Shown here: positions 28,117 to 37,872 of the stretch, piece after piece
Layout of the letters: each line of letters opens with the position of its first letter
Numbering within the stretch: position 1 is the stretch's first letter
From: Acinetobacter venetianus RAG-1 = CIP 110063
GTDB lineage: Bacteria; Pseudomonadota; Gammaproteobacteria; Pseudomonadales; Moraxellaceae
DNA length: 48,437 nucleotides
Assembly: GCF_000368585.1 (NCBI RefSeq)
Contig: NZ_KB849557.1
Span: 101,773 to 150,209, forward strand
Reading direction: 5' to 3'
The notes under the pieces: model-generated
Told to the model about the DNA's origin: nothing
Seen by the model: the letters and a program-made list of their open reading frames with translations, nothing else
Database searches by the model: none
Position numbers and translations under genes: made by a program

Positions 28117-28866
28117 ATGAAATTATTCTGCTCTATTTCCACGATTTTATTACTGCTGTCTACCGCAATAACTCACGCTGAAGTCAGTCACTTTGAACCA
28201 ATTTTTCCTCAATTTTCAAATACGATAAAACAACGCCAAGCAATGAATCAAATATATGCATTGGGAGAAGTCTCCTTTAGCAATGATGTTCGCGTTCCCT
28301 TTTATCGTGTTACCGCGGCTAATCCCGTCGATGATGGACTGTTAAAAGACTTTAAATCGTGTACAGCAAAAAGCTGTCATTTTGATTTTAAGCTAGATGC
28401 TAATCTAGCAAAGCAACTTAAATTGGTCGGACTACCTGAAATTGGCGTGGTACTTGTTCCAAAAGACTGGCCAGATATTGAAGCAAATGCAGGGGCAAAT
28501 GGTACAGGTTCAGCATTGCTGATGAGCACAAATCAAAAACAAGCGATTGAACTATATGATTCTTCAGTTTGTGTTGGTTGCGGTATGCCCTACGCAACTC
28601 TTTATTTTCCAAACCTTTTAAAAGAAAGCATTGAGAATGAGTTTGGCGGCTATAAAGACACACAAAAGTTAATTCATGTGGTACATCCATCCAAACACAT
28701 CGCTTTCTTTAGTTATCAGATTCCGAAGCTGAATAACAAAACTCATGGCGTAGCGAAATATCGTGATGATGGTGATTTTAACTTTCGAGAAATCAAAGTC
28801 ACCTTAGACAAATCTCAACAACATTTGGTTGGACCAATTTTAAACTTCTATCACTTTACGCATTAA
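28117..28866 (+). CDS. Secreted protein, possibly DUF4850 family
   Basis: The 249-residue protein has a signal peptide ending THA before EVSHFEP. The mature region includes VGLPEIGVVLVPKDWPDIEA and a CVGCGMPYATLYFP segment with a CxxC pair. The resemblance to DUF4850 proteins of Acinetobacter is from memory and tentative. It is divergent from the DUF1176 gene and its 3' end overlaps the end of the converging LysR gene by 11 bp. Confidence 0.7.
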   Translation: MKLFCSISTILLLLSTAITHAEVSHFEPIFPQFSNTIKQRQAMNQIYALGEVSFSNDVRVPFYRVTAANPVDDGLLKDFKSCTAKSCHFDFKLDANLAKQLKLVGLPEIGVVLVPKDWPDIEANAGANGTGSALLMSTNQKQAIELYDSSVCVGCGMPYATLYFPNLLKESIENEFGGYKDTQKLIHVVHPSKHIAFFSYQIPKLNNKTHGVAKYRDDGDFNFREIKVTLDKSQQHLVGPILNFYHFTH

Positions 28867-29776
28867 TATTAAAATTATTTTCTAATACTTGGCTCGCTTT
28901 AAGTAAATCCAAAAAATGTGCCACTCGAACATTATTATCTTTGGCTCTGTAAATTGCATAAATTGGAGCAATACAAGGTTTCTTGGCTTCCAAAGGACGG
29001 TAAATAATTTGTTTATTCCAAAAGTCTTGGATAGATGCTGGCACGATTGAAAGCCCAATCCCTGCTGCAATTAAATTTAGACTGGATGTTAATCGTGGTG
29101 CTTCTTGGACAATGTTAGGACTAAAGCCCGCTTGATAGCAATTTGCCAAAATATTATCAAACAAGTCTTGCCCCGCTAAACGGCGATAAAGTACAAACTC
29201 ATAAGGTTCTAAATCAGGTAAGCGAATCACGCCCTCTTGCATTGCTAAAGGGTGATTACTTGGCAGTGCAACGATTAATGGCTCATCAAGCACATGCATC
29301 GTTTGCACGGCAGCATGTTTAGGTGCTGGTTTACGCAGAAATACGATATCAAGTTTTTCATTAATCACTGCATCAGTTAAAGCACTACTACTCTCTTCCT
29401 CCAAATGAATCGCGACGTTAGGAAATTTTTCACGGAATTGCCGCAACACTGCGGGTAAAAATGGATGTAATCCTGCTGAATTGGTAAAGCCAATATTGAT
29501 CTGACCTTCGAGACCTTGTGCAATATTTTTAACTCGTTTCGGAATTGACTGAGCATGTGCCAAAATCGTAATGGCTTCTTGATATAAGACTTTGCCTGCT
29601 TCTGTAACCTCAACGCCTCTAGGTAGTCGTTTTAGCAGTGCCGTCTCAAGTTCTTCTTCTAAACTTTTAATTAATCGTGTTAATGGCGGTTGTTGCATAT
29701 GCAGCCGAACAGCAGCTTTAGAAATATTACTTTCTTCGACTACTGCAACAAATGCATGGAGCTTATGAATATCCAT
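28856..29776 (-). CDS. LysR-family transcriptional regulator
   Basis: The 306-residue protein has an N-terminal winged helix-turn-helix (MDIHKLHAFVAVVEESNISK, then QPPLTRLIKSLEEEL) and a C-terminal periplasmic-binding-like effector domain (INIGFTNSAGLHPFLP onward). AAAGG eight bases upstream supports the ATG. It is divergent from the chromate transporter pair with about 104 bp between, so it most likely controls that pair and itself. The effector is unknown. Confidence 0.92.
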   Translation of the reverse strand: MDIHKLHAFVAVVEESNISKAAVRLHMQQPPLTRLIKSLEEELETALLKRLPRGVEVTEAGKVLYQEAITILAHAQSIPKRVKNIAQGLEGQINIGFTNSAGLHPFLPAVLRQFREKFPNVAIHLEEESSSALTDAVINEKLDIVFLRKPAPKHAAVQTMHVLDEPLIVALPSNHPLAMQEGVIRLPDLEPYEFVLYRRLAGQDLFDNILANCYQAGFSPNIVQEAPRLTSSLNLIAAGIGLSIVPASIQDFWNKQIIYRPLEAKKPCIAPIYAIYRAKDNNVRVAHFLDLLKASQVLENNFNINA

Positions 29777-29880
29777 TAAACATACCTTTTAAGTATAGAT
29801 TCAAGCAAAAATAGCATTTGTAAATATACCACTATTCCACCATCCTATTCTCATTAATCGATGAAGAGGAATAAGTCCCA

Positions 29881-30453
29881 ATGAAAGCCCAAGCAATATC
29901 AATAGAGCGTGAAACAGTTTCAACAGCGCCTGATTGCAAGGCTCTTTTCACGGGATTTATGCAATTGGGGCTGATGGGGTTTGGTGGGGTACTGCCCTTG
30001 GCGCACCGTATCATTGTTGAAGAGAAAAAGTGGATTGATGAAAGTAAATTCACGGATTTACTTGGTGTCTGCCAGCTCTTACCCGGCGGTAATATTATCA
30101 ATATGTCAGTTGCAATTGGCATGCAGTTCCAAGGTGTTAAAGGCGCGATCTGTTCTGTTCTAGGATTGATTTCTGCACCAACAGCGATCGTACTGATTAT
30201 TTATCAAGTCTATGAACGATTTGCTTACTTAGCCGCGGTACAACACATGATTCAAGGCTTAGCTGCGGCCGCCGCAGGTTTATTATTTGCAACAGGGCTG
30301 AAAATGTTGCGACCAATTTTAAAAAGCTATCTCACCATTTTCACGATTGTACTGACCTTTGTTTTTATGCTGCTGATCAAACTGCCTTTAGCGCTGACCT
30401 TATTCATCTTACTTACGATTAATGTCTTGGTACTCGGAGTAAAGAAATCATGA
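29881..30453 (+). CDS. Chromate transporter, first half (short-chain CHR)
   Basis: The 190-residue membrane protein has the CHR-domain motif GFGGVLPLAHRIIVEEKKW, then LLGVCQLLPGGNIINMSVAIG. In short-chain CHR systems two such half-size proteins work together to export chromate or a related anion. AGAGGA nearby serves as ribosome binding site. The stop overlaps the next gene's start (ATGA). LysR control is likely from position. Confidence 0.88.
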   Translation: MKAQAISIERETVSTAPDCKALFTGFMQLGLMGFGGVLPLAHRIIVEEKKWIDESKFTDLLGVCQLLPGGNIINMSVAIGMQFQGVKGAICSVLGLISAPTAIVLIIYQVYERFAYLAAVQHMIQGLAAAAAGLLFATGLKMLRPILKSYLTIFTIVLTFVFMLLIKLPLALTLFILLTINVLVLGVKKS

Positions 30454-30965
30454 TCTTATTAACGCTAGTGATCGTTTTTACACAGCTCTCAGTTTTGGCT
30501 TTCGGTGGAGGGAATGCCATCCTTCCAGAAATGCAACATCAAGTGGTGACGGTACACCAATGGATGACAGCAGAGCAATTTAGCTCGCTGTTTGCGATGG
30601 CTCAAGCCGCACCCGGCCCGAATATGATGATCGTTCCTCTTATCGGTTGGCACGTCGCTGGGCCAGCAGGTTTATTAGTGACATCATTGGCGAAGTTCGG
30701 CCCATCTTCTATTATCACAATCTATGCACTAAAATTTTGGGAAAGATTTAAATCCAATCCATTACGGGCACGCTTTGAAAAAGCCTTAAAACCCATTACG
30801 GTCGGATTGGTTCTCGTGAGTGCATGGTTAATTGCGGATGCTTCAGCACAAAATCTATTGTTAGTTGTGATCGTCATTTTAACTGCATTTCTTGGTGTAT
30901 TTAAGAGAATTCATCCTTTATGGGTCATGGCTGCAGGCGCTGGACTTGGAATTTGTTTACTTTAA
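30450..30965 (+). CDS. Chromate transporter, second half (short-chain CHR)
   Basis: The 171-residue partner has the CHR motif FGGGNAILPEMQHQVV and MAQAAPGPNMMIVPLIGWHVAG. It overlaps the first half by 4 bp, so the two are translated as a pair, probably forming a heterodimer with opposite membrane orientation. The actual substrate could be a different oxyanion. A bidirectional terminator follows. Confidence 0.88.
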   Translation: MILLTLVIVFTQLSVLAFGGGNAILPEMQHQVVTVHQWMTAEQFSSLFAMAQAAPGPNMMIVPLIGWHVAGPAGLLVTSLAKFGPSSIITIYALKFWERFKSNPLRARFEKALKPITVGLVLVSAWLIADASAQNLLLVVIVILTAFLGVFKRIHPLWVMAAGAGLGICLL

Positions 30966-30969
30966 ACCA

Positions 30970-31002
30970 TAAAAAAACCTGCTTGATGCAGGTTTTTTTA
31001 TT
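30970..31002. terminator. Bidirectional terminator between chr pair and sbmA
   Basis: AAAAAAACCTGC/GCAGGTTTTTTT arms (30971-30982, 30988-30999) around TTGAT give a U-run in both directions. Confidence 0.9.
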
Positions 31003-31010
31003 TGATGGAT

Positions 31011-32207
31011 TTATTCATCCAAAATAGATTCAAAAGCTTTTAAGCGTTTATGAATCGAAAGTAGCTCGATAATGGTTTTCCATGAACTAATGAGATACTG
31101 AAAAGACTCACGAACTTTATCAAAAATATTACTGATCTGGTTAATCAAACCCAAAGTCATTTTACCTGCTGCAATTGCTGGGAATAGCACGACTAAGCTA
31201 TATAAAATATCAAGTTGTTTATACCAGATAGCGACAAGGTTAAAATAAGCATAGTGAAAGTATAGTCTAAAATAATTCACACGCACTCGAGCAAATAACT
31301 CTTTTAATGTGAGTGGATCAGCACGATTTTCATGATCTTCGCCATAAACCAACTCTTTACGGTAAGCAGCTTCAACTTTCTGATTATTGAATTGTAGCCC
31401 AGGTAATTTTTGCCCCACAAACATCAAAACAACAGTTCCTACAATCGCCCAAACGACCGCTGCCCATACCAATGAATGTTCGATTTCACCAACAATTGGC
31501 AATACAGGAACTTTCTGAGAGATTTGAAATAACAACGGTAAAAAGGCAATCAATACCATCACTGATTTAATTAACTCAACACCTAAGTCTTCAACGATCG
31601 TGGCAAAACGCATGGTATCTTCCTGAATACGTTGCGAAGCCCCCTCGACATGGCGTAACTTTTCCCAATTCGCGGTGTAATATTCATTCATTGCAGTACG
31701 CCAACGGAATACATAATGACTGGTGAAGAATGCATTAACGACAGCAAACGTGACAGCAACCATTGCGATATAAAGGAAAGTTAAAGTTCCATTATAGAGA
31801 TCAGCTATATTACCGCCACCATCACTTAACATCTTTTGAATCATATCCCAGAATGGGCCATACCAAGCATTGATCGCAACACTGACTTGGACACCAAACC
31901 AGATATTAAACAAAATAAATGCTGAACCCCATATCGACCATTTCTGCCATTTATTATCTGAAAAGAAACGCCAAAAACCTGCAAACAAAGCCGTAGAAAC
32001 TAAGAACCATAAATAGAACCAAATGAATGAAGCCGACCAAAAACGACTTACACCAATTGGTAATTCTGCTTCGGCATAGCCTTTTGGAAAACCAAGATAT
32101 TCACCCCATCCATGCCCACCTGTGTACCAAAGCAGCATGTTGAGTGACAGCCACACAATCACTGAAATAAAGAACAGGCGTGGGCTAGGAAAAAAAGATT
32201 TAAACAT
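31011..32207 (-). CDS. sbmA: SbmA/BacA-type peptide transporter
   Basis: The 398-residue inner-membrane protein begins MFKSFFPSP, as in E. coli SbmA, and shares long conserved stretches such as [26 protein letters not shown] and [18 protein letters not shown]. SbmA homologues take up peptide antibiotics and peptides using the proton gradient and resemble the membrane domain of ABC exporters without the ATPase. The frame opens at TTG 32219, but homology favours ATG 32207. A 10-bp inverted repeat lies upstream at 32376-32422. Confidence 0.93.
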   Translation of the reverse strand: MFKSFFPSPRLFFISVIVWLSLNMLLWYTGGHGWGEYLGFPKGYAEAELPIGVSRFWSASFIWFYLWFLVSTALFAGFWRFFSDNKWQKWSIWGSAFILFNIWFGVQVSVAINAWYGPFWDMIQKMLSDGGGNIADLYNGTLTFLYIAMVAVTFAVVNAFFTSHYVFRWRTAMNEYYTANWEKLRHVEGASQRIQEDTMRFATIVEDLGVELIKSVMVLIAFLPLLFQISQKVPVLPIVGEIEHSLVWAAVVWAIVGTVVLMFVGQKLPGLQFNNQKVEAAYRKELVYGEDHENRADPLTLKELFARVRVNYFRLYFHYAYFNLVAIWYKQLDILYSLVVLFPAIAAGKMTLGLINQISNIFDKVRESFQYLISSWKTIIELLSIHKRLKAFESILDE

Positions 32208-32375
32208 TGAACTTAACAATCCTTGTTGCGTAGCAATTGACGTCAGGCGTCATCCTATTACCTCAAACTTAAATATGTCTGATAAAAACTTTAGTAATTT
32301 GTAGTTATTTACATGTTTTCCCAATATTTTCATAGCATTTTGTACAGCTTTTACAATTTGTTTTGAGAAAACAAT

Positions 32376-32422
32376 CTGTTTAGGTTAACAAACTCATGGT
32401 ATTGGTTGATTTACCTAAACAG
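32376..32422. repeat. 10-bp inverted repeat between sbmA and the patatin gene
   Basis: CTGTTTAGGT (32376-32385) and ACCTAAACAG (32413-32422) are perfect complements separated by 27 bp. It lies just past the patatin stop and about 170 bp upstream of sbmA. Long spacing and lack of a T-run argue for a regulator site rather than a terminator. Confidence 0.45.
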
Positions 32423-32430
32423 TTAAAGCT

Positions 32431-33411
32431 TTATTGAGCGCTTGCAGGATTCACTTTTAAAGCAACTTCAGGTTGATCACCATTAGCCACATTTTTCTTG
32501 TTTTGAATCACCCATTGAATATCAGAAAGCTTTTGGATTGCGGCATCTACACCTGCTTGCATGGTGTTCTCTCGGTCTTTGACATCAAAGATATGCGCCT
32601 TTTCACGCAGGTCAGGTTGAATCACTACATCTGCATCTTTTAGTTCTTCTTCTGCAAGTCGTCCTTGCATAATATTAATATTTTGGTTGAATAAGCCCCA
32701 AACATTGGTAGTTTCTGTATGAATAGGTTGCGCCAAAATATCCACTGCAATCACCACATCAGCGCCTAACTCACGTGCCACTTCAACAGGAACTGGACTA
32801 ACCAGTCCACCATCAACATACTCAGTATTGTGAATTTTGGTCGGAACAAACATGCTGGGAATTGAAGTCGAGGCACGCACAGCCTGACCCGTATTACCAT
32901 AATTAAATACCGTCTTGGTTCCGTCTTTAAGCTCAGTTGCAACGACATACATTGGAATTTTTAATTTTTGTAGTGGAATATTATGAACTTGATCATTCAC
33001 ATAATCTTCGACTTTCTTGCCATCAAAAAAACCTTTTAAGCTGACATTCACATCACGTACATCATTGGCTTTTAATTTAAGTGCAATGTCACGTAATTCG
33101 GCAGCACTTTTACCACTGGCATAGATTGAGCCAACAATACTTCCTGCACTCGTTCCAACAATAAAATCAGGACGAATGCCTTGTTGTTCCAAAACTTCAA
33201 TTACACCAATATGTGCGTAGCCACGCGCACCACCGCTACCTAATACCAAAGCGATAACAGGGCGTTTTTCTTGTTTTTTAATTGAGGCAAAAGGCATAAC
33301 AGCAGTTTGTGCCTGGGCATCTTCAACAACAGGTCGTAAATGTGAAGTGGTCTGACAACCTGTTGCCAAAACGACGGAAAGCCCTAGCACAAAAAGTTTA
33401 AGCTGTTTCAT
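32431..33411 (-). CDS. Patatin-like phospholipase lipoprotein (RssA-like)
   Basis: The 326-residue protein has a lipoprotein signal (VLATGC, lipidated Cys19). A patatin domain follows with the GSGGARG oxyanion loop (58-64), the GTSAG nucleophile elbow (Ser88) and the Asp200 of the DGG motif. Such proteins are serine lipid acyl hydrolases, and the lipobox places this one on a periplasm-facing membrane. The ATG at 33411 is used rather than TTG 33417; the ribosome binding site is weak. It lies downstream of the AGCS gene on the same strand, but a terminator separates them. Confidence 0.9.
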   Translation of the reverse strand: MKQLKLFVLGLSVVLATGCQTTSHLRPVVEDAQAQTAVMPFASIKKQEKRPVIALVLGSGGARGYAHIGVIEVLEQQGIRPDFIVGTSAGSIVGSIYASGKSAAELRDIALKLKANDVRDVNVSLKGFFDGKKVEDYVNDQVHNIPLQKLKIPMYVVATELKDGTKTVFNYGNTGQAVRASTSIPSMFVPTKIHNTEYVDGGLVSPVPVEVARELGADVVIAVDILAQPIHTETTNVWGLFNQNINIMQGRLAEEELKDADVVIQPDLREKAHIFDVKDRENTMQAGVDAAIQKLSDIQWVIQNKKNVANGDQPEVALKVNPASAQ

Positions 33412-33508
33412 ATACAATCTTTGCCAAATTTAATCTATTTCTCTTTTAATTTTAGCTCGACTAAACAAAGAAAGTTGTATCACTTTTTTATTAATGTTTT
33501 CTTCATTA

Positions 33509-33536
33509 TAAAAAAGCCCCTGTTTAGGGGCTTTCA
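33509..33536 (-). terminator. Terminator after the AGCS transporter gene
   Basis: AAAGCCCC/GGGGCTTT arms (33513-33520, 33527-33534) around TGTTTA, with an A-run on the plus strand that becomes the T-tract on the minus strand. Confidence 0.85.
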
Positions 33537-33540
33537 ATTA

Positions 33541-35016
33541 TTACCAAATGTCTGAATCGACTTTTTGCTTTAATTTAGGATGATTATCAATTTTAAACTC
33601 AGGTTCTTTGATCCCTTGTTTTAATTGAGAGGTGTAATCTTTCAACAAAATTAATGCAATCGGCGTTAATAATAAGATCGCAATTAAGTTGATGGTCGCC
33701 ATCAAGCCCATCGAAAGATCTGCCATTGACCAAACTAACGGTACACTTGTGATCGCACCGAAGTAAACCATTGCCAAAACCAAGACACGGAAAATGAACA
33801 TGATTTTTGGATTGTTATTAATAAACTGTACATTACTTTCAGCGTAAGCATAGTTACCAATAATTGAAGTAAAGGCAAATAAGAACAGAATAATCGCAAG
33901 AAAACCACCGCCCCAGCTACCAATTTGGCTCTCTAATGCTTTCTGCGTCAATGTTACGCCTTCAAAACCTGCTTCGTGATATAGACCAGACACCATGATG
34001 ATAATCGCAGTACATGAACACACCACAAAAGTATCGACAAATACACCAAGCATTTGTACTAAACCTTGATTTACAGGATGTTTCACATCCGACGCAGCAG
34101 CAGCATTGGGCGCAGAACCCATACCAGCTTCGTTAGAGAACAAACCACGTTTGATCCCCATCATCATTGCCATAGAAATCATTGCGCCGAAGAAACCACC
34201 AGCTGCAGCTTCAAACTCAAATGCTTTGGTAAAGATTAATTTAAAGATCTCAGGCAACATTGGTAAGTTAGTCATCGCAATGTATAAAGCGACCATGATA
34301 TAAAGCAATGCCATGAAAGGAACGATGCCTTCAGCAACTTTAGCGATACGCTTGATCCCACCAAAGATAATCAATGCTGTCATCACGACTAATACAATAC
34401 CAACCCATGACACTTCGAGATCAAGTCCGCCGAGACCCAATACAAAATTGGCTTTATCCCAACCCCATGCATGTGAGGTCGCGCCAATAATTGCATTTGC
34501 TTGTACCGCATTAAATACAAAGCCATACGCTAAAATGAGTGATAGCGCAAAAACGATCCCTAACCACTTTTGTTTTAAGCCTTTGGTAATGTAGTACGCA
34601 GGTCCACCACGAAATTGCTTGTTTTGATGATCTCTCACTTTAAATAATTGAGCGAGTGATGATTCAACAAATGCAGAACTCATCCCAAGGAAAGCAGTCA
34701 CCCACATCCAAAACACAGCACCAGGACCACCAATCGCGATTGCAATCGCGACACCAGCAACGTTACCAACACCCACACGGCTTGCCAAACCCGTTACGAA
34801 AGCCTGAAATGGAGTAATCCCATGTTCATCTTGCGCTTCTTTACGGCTCCCTTTCATCACACGGATACTGTGTAAGAATAAACGAAGCTGTACTGCACCC
34901 GTCGCTAATGTGTAAAACACCCCAACCGCAACCAACAATACGACCAAGAAATTCCAAAGCGGATCATTCAAGAATTGTACCCACGACATCAGCGTGGCAT
35001 TTAATTGTTCATTCAT
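33541..35016 (-). CDS. Alanine/glycine:cation symporter (AGCS family)
   Basis: The 491-residue inner-membrane protein has about ten to eleven hydrophobic segments and AGCS motifs: GITPFQAFVTGLASRVGVGN, GGPAYYITKGL and KRGLFSNEAGMGSAPNAAAA. These carriers import alanine or glycine with sodium. The frame opens at GTG 35019; ATG 35016 is preferred. Terminators lie on both sides, so it is a single-gene unit. Confidence 0.94.
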   Translation of the reverse strand: MNEQLNATLMSWVQFLNDPLWNFLVVLLVAVGVFYTLATGAVQLRLFLHSIRVMKGSRKEAQDEHGITPFQAFVTGLASRVGVGNVAGVAIAIAIGGPGAVFWMWVTAFLGMSSAFVESSLAQLFKVRDHQNKQFRGGPAYYITKGLKQKWLGIVFALSLILAYGFVFNAVQANAIIGATSHAWGWDKANFVLGLGGLDLEVSWVGIVLVVMTALIIFGGIKRIAKVAEGIVPFMALLYIMVALYIAMTNLPMLPEIFKLIFTKAFEFEAAAGGFFGAMISMAMMMGIKRGLFSNEAGMGSAPNAAAASDVKHPVNQGLVQMLGVFVDTFVVCSCTAIIIMVSGLYHEAGFEGVTLTQKALESQIGSWGGGFLAIILFLFAFTSIIGNYAYAESNVQFINNNPKIMFIFRVLVLAMVYFGAITSVPLVWSMADLSMGLMATINLIAILLLTPIALILLKDYTSQLKQGIKEPEFKIDNHPKLKQKVDSDIW

Positions 35017-35077
35017 CACTTATTCGCTTAAAAAATTACATGCACATCAAGTACATATACGATAACAATGGATGAAT

Positions 35078-35104
35078 CAAAAAAGCCCCGCATGGGGCTT
35101 TTGA
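35078..35104 (-). terminator. Terminator after gltS
   Basis: AAAAGCCCC/GGGGCTTTT arms (35081-35089, 35094-35102) with GCAT loop, followed on the minus strand by a T-run. Confidence 0.88.
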
Positions 35105-35110
35105 TCCGAC

Positions 35111-36346
35111 TTAGATAAAGAATTTCAAAATTAATTGAATCACTGTCGCATTGATTAGATCGACGAAGAATGCACCACATAATGGAACAATCAAGAACGC
35201 TTTATGCGATGGGCCATACATGTTTGTGATCGCCTGCATGTTTGCAACAGCTGTTGGTGTTGCACCCATACCAAAACCACAGTGACCCGCTGCCAAGACA
35301 GCTGCATCGTAGTTTTTACCCATTACACGGAACGTCACAAACGCAGCATAAAGTGCCATCGTCAATGTTTGCGCACCAAGAATCACAACAAGTGGGCCAG
35401 CCAAATCAGCCAATTGCCATAATTTCAATGAAAGCAAAGCCATTGCCAAATAAAGTGATAACGACGCATTACCAAATACATCAATTGCACGATCGAAAAT
35501 ATCTACTTTCAATAGGCTTTCTAAGATGTTACGTAAAACAACACCGCCGCCAAGCGCCCAAACGAAAGTCGGTAACTCGAACCATGTTCCTTTACTATAA
35601 CCTGTCATAAATTCAGCAAATGCTAAACATGCAGCAAACATACCGAGCGTTGTAATCGCATTATCAGCAGTAATTAAACGGACTTGATGTGGATTTTCAA
35701 ATGGCGCAAGCTCTTCAGGATGCTTATCAAGATGCGTATCACGATCTTTGATTTGCGCTGGTGTTTGCTCACGAGCAAGTCCATAACGATTGATCAATAA
35801 CTTCGCTAAAGGACCACCGATCACACCACCGATAATCAAACCAAATGTCGCACTCGCCATACCCAATGCCAAAGCGCCTTGGATACCATGCTGAGTCTCA
35901 AGAATTTCGCCCCAAGCACCCGCAGTACCGTGACCACCTGTCAACGTGATTGAACCTGCAATCAAACCAATCAGAGGATCAATACCTAACAACGATGCAA
36001 GACTCATCCCGACAACATCTTGTACGATGATGAATGTAGCGACACAGATCAAGAATAAAACTAAACCGATCCCGCCCTCTTTTAGCTTCATGAAATTGGC
36101 ACTGAGACCAATTGAAGCGAAGAAAACTAGCATGAAACTCGTTTGTAATTGACTGCTGAAAACAATACTGTAGCCCCACATCGAGTGCACGAGTAATGAA
36201 ATTACCGCTGCAACCAAACCACCAGCTACTGGCTCAGGGATGTTGTAACGTCTTAAGAAGTCAATTTTATTAACGAGAAAACGCCCTAATAATAAGACGA
36301 TCACCGCCGATATTAGGGTATAAAAACCATTGAAAGTAAATTCCAT
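35111..36346 (-). CDS. gltS: Sodium/glutamate symporter
   Basis: The 411-residue inner-membrane protein matches GltS in length and motifs: RRYNIPEPVAGGLV near the start, SITLTGGHGTAGAWG in the middle and AAGHCGFGMGATPTAVANM near the end, the two reentrant-loop regions of the family. It imports glutamate with sodium. GGAAG five bases upstream supports the ATG. Confidence 0.96.
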   Translation of the reverse strand: MEFTFNGFYTLISAVIVLLLGRFLVNKIDFLRRYNIPEPVAGGLVAAVISLLVHSMWGYSIVFSSQLQTSFMLVFFASIGLSANFMKLKEGGIGLVLFLICVATFIIVQDVVGMSLASLLGIDPLIGLIAGSITLTGGHGTAGAWGEILETQHGIQGALALGMASATFGLIIGGVIGGPLAKLLINRYGLAREQTPAQIKDRDTHLDKHPEELAPFENPHQVRLITADNAITTLGMFAACLAFAEFMTGYSKGTWFELPTFVWALGGGVVLRNILESLLKVDIFDRAIDVFGNASLSLYLAMALLSLKLWQLADLAGPLVVILGAQTLTMALYAAFVTFRVMGKNYDAAVLAAGHCGFGMGATPTAVANMQAITNMYGPSHKAFLIVPLCGAFFVDLINATVIQLILKFFI

Positions 36347-36444
36347 ATCTTCTTCCGTTTATTTCATTCGTTTTTCAGATGTTTTTTCCATCCTACAGCC
36401 AATGAAATAGTAACTCTCAAAATGAGTGAAAACTCAATCAGCTT

Positions 36445-36476
36445 AATAAAAAACATACAGTTCTTTGTAAGAACTC
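36445..36476 (-). terminator. Probable terminator after dcaP
   Basis: AGTTCTT/AAGAACT arms (36459-36465, 36469-36475) with a 3-nt loop; the minus strand continues with GTATG and a T-run. The short stem makes this moderate. It sits about 55 bp past the dcaP stop. Confidence 0.5.
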
Positions 36477-36528
36477 AGCTTTATTTAACCTGATTTGTTT
36501 TCACGGATGATTACACCTACAGGATAGG

Positions 36529-37872
36529 TTAGAAGTTATAGCGAGCCATTGCTCCTACACGGTTATCCTTACCTTTTTGACCATTAAAGGTTTTACGTTC
36601 GCCATAGACATATTCCAGACCGAACGTAATAGGTGAAACAGGTGAATACATCACATTCCACCAACCTTGTTGTAGTGTCTTGTTTTGCGCTGTATCTGCA
36701 AAAGCTTGTTGAGCAAAGTCATTACTATCATTTGCAAACATTGCGCCATACGCCAAAGTACTACGAACTTTTGGCGTAATCTGATACGTCGTACCAACGG
36801 TAACTGCATCAAATTCATTCAAATTTAAATCAAAATTATTTGGATTTACATTGAAAGCATTGTTGGTATAAAGCAAGAATTTGCTGTCACCTTTAACATG
36901 CGAATAATCAATCATCGCCTGTAATGAATCAGTGAATTTATATTTTGCACCAATTGCAACGCCCCAACCGAGTGCAGATTCATTCGCACTTAGTTGTTTA
37001 TCATCGTTAGCAAAACTTGCTTTACTGCGAGCTTCTGTCAATAACGCACGCGCTGATGTTGTCCCCTTACCTTCGGCAAAATCATATTTCAATTTCGTCG
37101 TCAAAGCAGGCGCTCGATTGTCATCATTACCTTTTTCTAAGGCAACAGCATAAGTTGTTGTAGGGTTTAATTGAGTACTATAACGAACCATAGGCGTACG
37201 GTAAGTACCAATCCCTAAAGGTGAGTTAAAATCAAGCATTTCTGGCTGTACGTCTGTTGCCAAGAAAGTTGATGTTGTTTGACCAAATAACCAGTCGTTA
37301 TATGTGAGATACGCATGACGAATACGAATCGTGTCATTGCTACTACCGCCACGGAAATCAACTTCTAATTTACCACCAACGTCTGCACCTTGGACAGGTG
37401 CTTTGAAATCTAGGCCAAAACGAGTCACTGTCGCAGTGCTGTAGAATCGGTCGCTATTTTTCTCATTATTTTCAAGATCAACCTTGTTGATACGGTTGAA
37501 AATGCCATCACCACCTTTGGCTTGATAAGAAGCATCGCCACGTAAGAATCCATAGAGCTGAACTTGTGCGCCCGAAGCAGTTCTAAAGCCTAATTGTGAT
37601 TTCTGAGATGATTCAGTAACAGCAACCGCTTGAGAATTTGGTGCGTTTACAACAGTCGTCGCTGGTGTTGCAGCAACTTGAGGAAGATCATTTTTTTGTT
37701 TTGATTGCGGAACATATTGTTCAAGTAAAGCGCGTAGTTCTTTTACTTCATCACGAAGTTGTTGAATCTGTTCTTGCTCACTAGCGGCCTGAGCATTGTT
37801 CATCATTAAGGCAGCAACGGTAAACGCCAATCCCTGAATTACGAACGGCTTACGGATGAGAGATAAACTCAT
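36529..37872 (-). CDS. dcaP: DcaP-family trimeric outer-membrane porin
   Basis: The 447-residue protein has a signal peptide cut after NNAQA, then a helical coiled-coil stretch (SEQEQIQQLRDEVKELRALL), a Gln/Val-rich linker and a beta-barrel beginning at VQLYGFLRGDASYQ and ending MARYNF with a terminal Phe. The coiled coil before the barrel is the hallmark of DcaP, a trimeric channel for dicarboxylates and related anions in Acinetobacter. AGGAG six bases before ATG 37872 clearly decides the start; the frame is open to 37914. It is a single-gene unit, divergent from the nitroreductase gene. Confidence 0.9.
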   Translation of the reverse strand: MSLSLIRKPFVIQGLAFTVAALMMNNAQAASEQEQIQQLRDEVKELRALLEQYVPQSKQKNDLPQVAATPATTVVNAPNSQAVAVTESSQKSQLGFRTASGAQVQLYGFLRGDASYQAKGGDGIFNRINKVDLENNEKNSDRFYSTATVTRFGLDFKAPVQGADVGGKLEVDFRGGSSNDTIRIRHAYLTYNDWLFGQTTSTFLATDVQPEMLDFNSPLGIGTYRTPMVRYSTQLNPTTTYAVALEKGNDDNRAPALTTKLKYDFAEGKGTTSARALLTEARSKASFANDDKQLSANESALGWGVAIGAKYKFTDSLQAMIDYSHVKGDSKFLLYTNNAFNVNPNNFDLNLNEFDAVTVGTTYQITPKVRSTLAYGAMFANDSNDFAQQAFADTAQNKTLQQGWWNVMYSPVSPITFGLEYVYGERKTFNGQKGKDNRVGAMARYNF

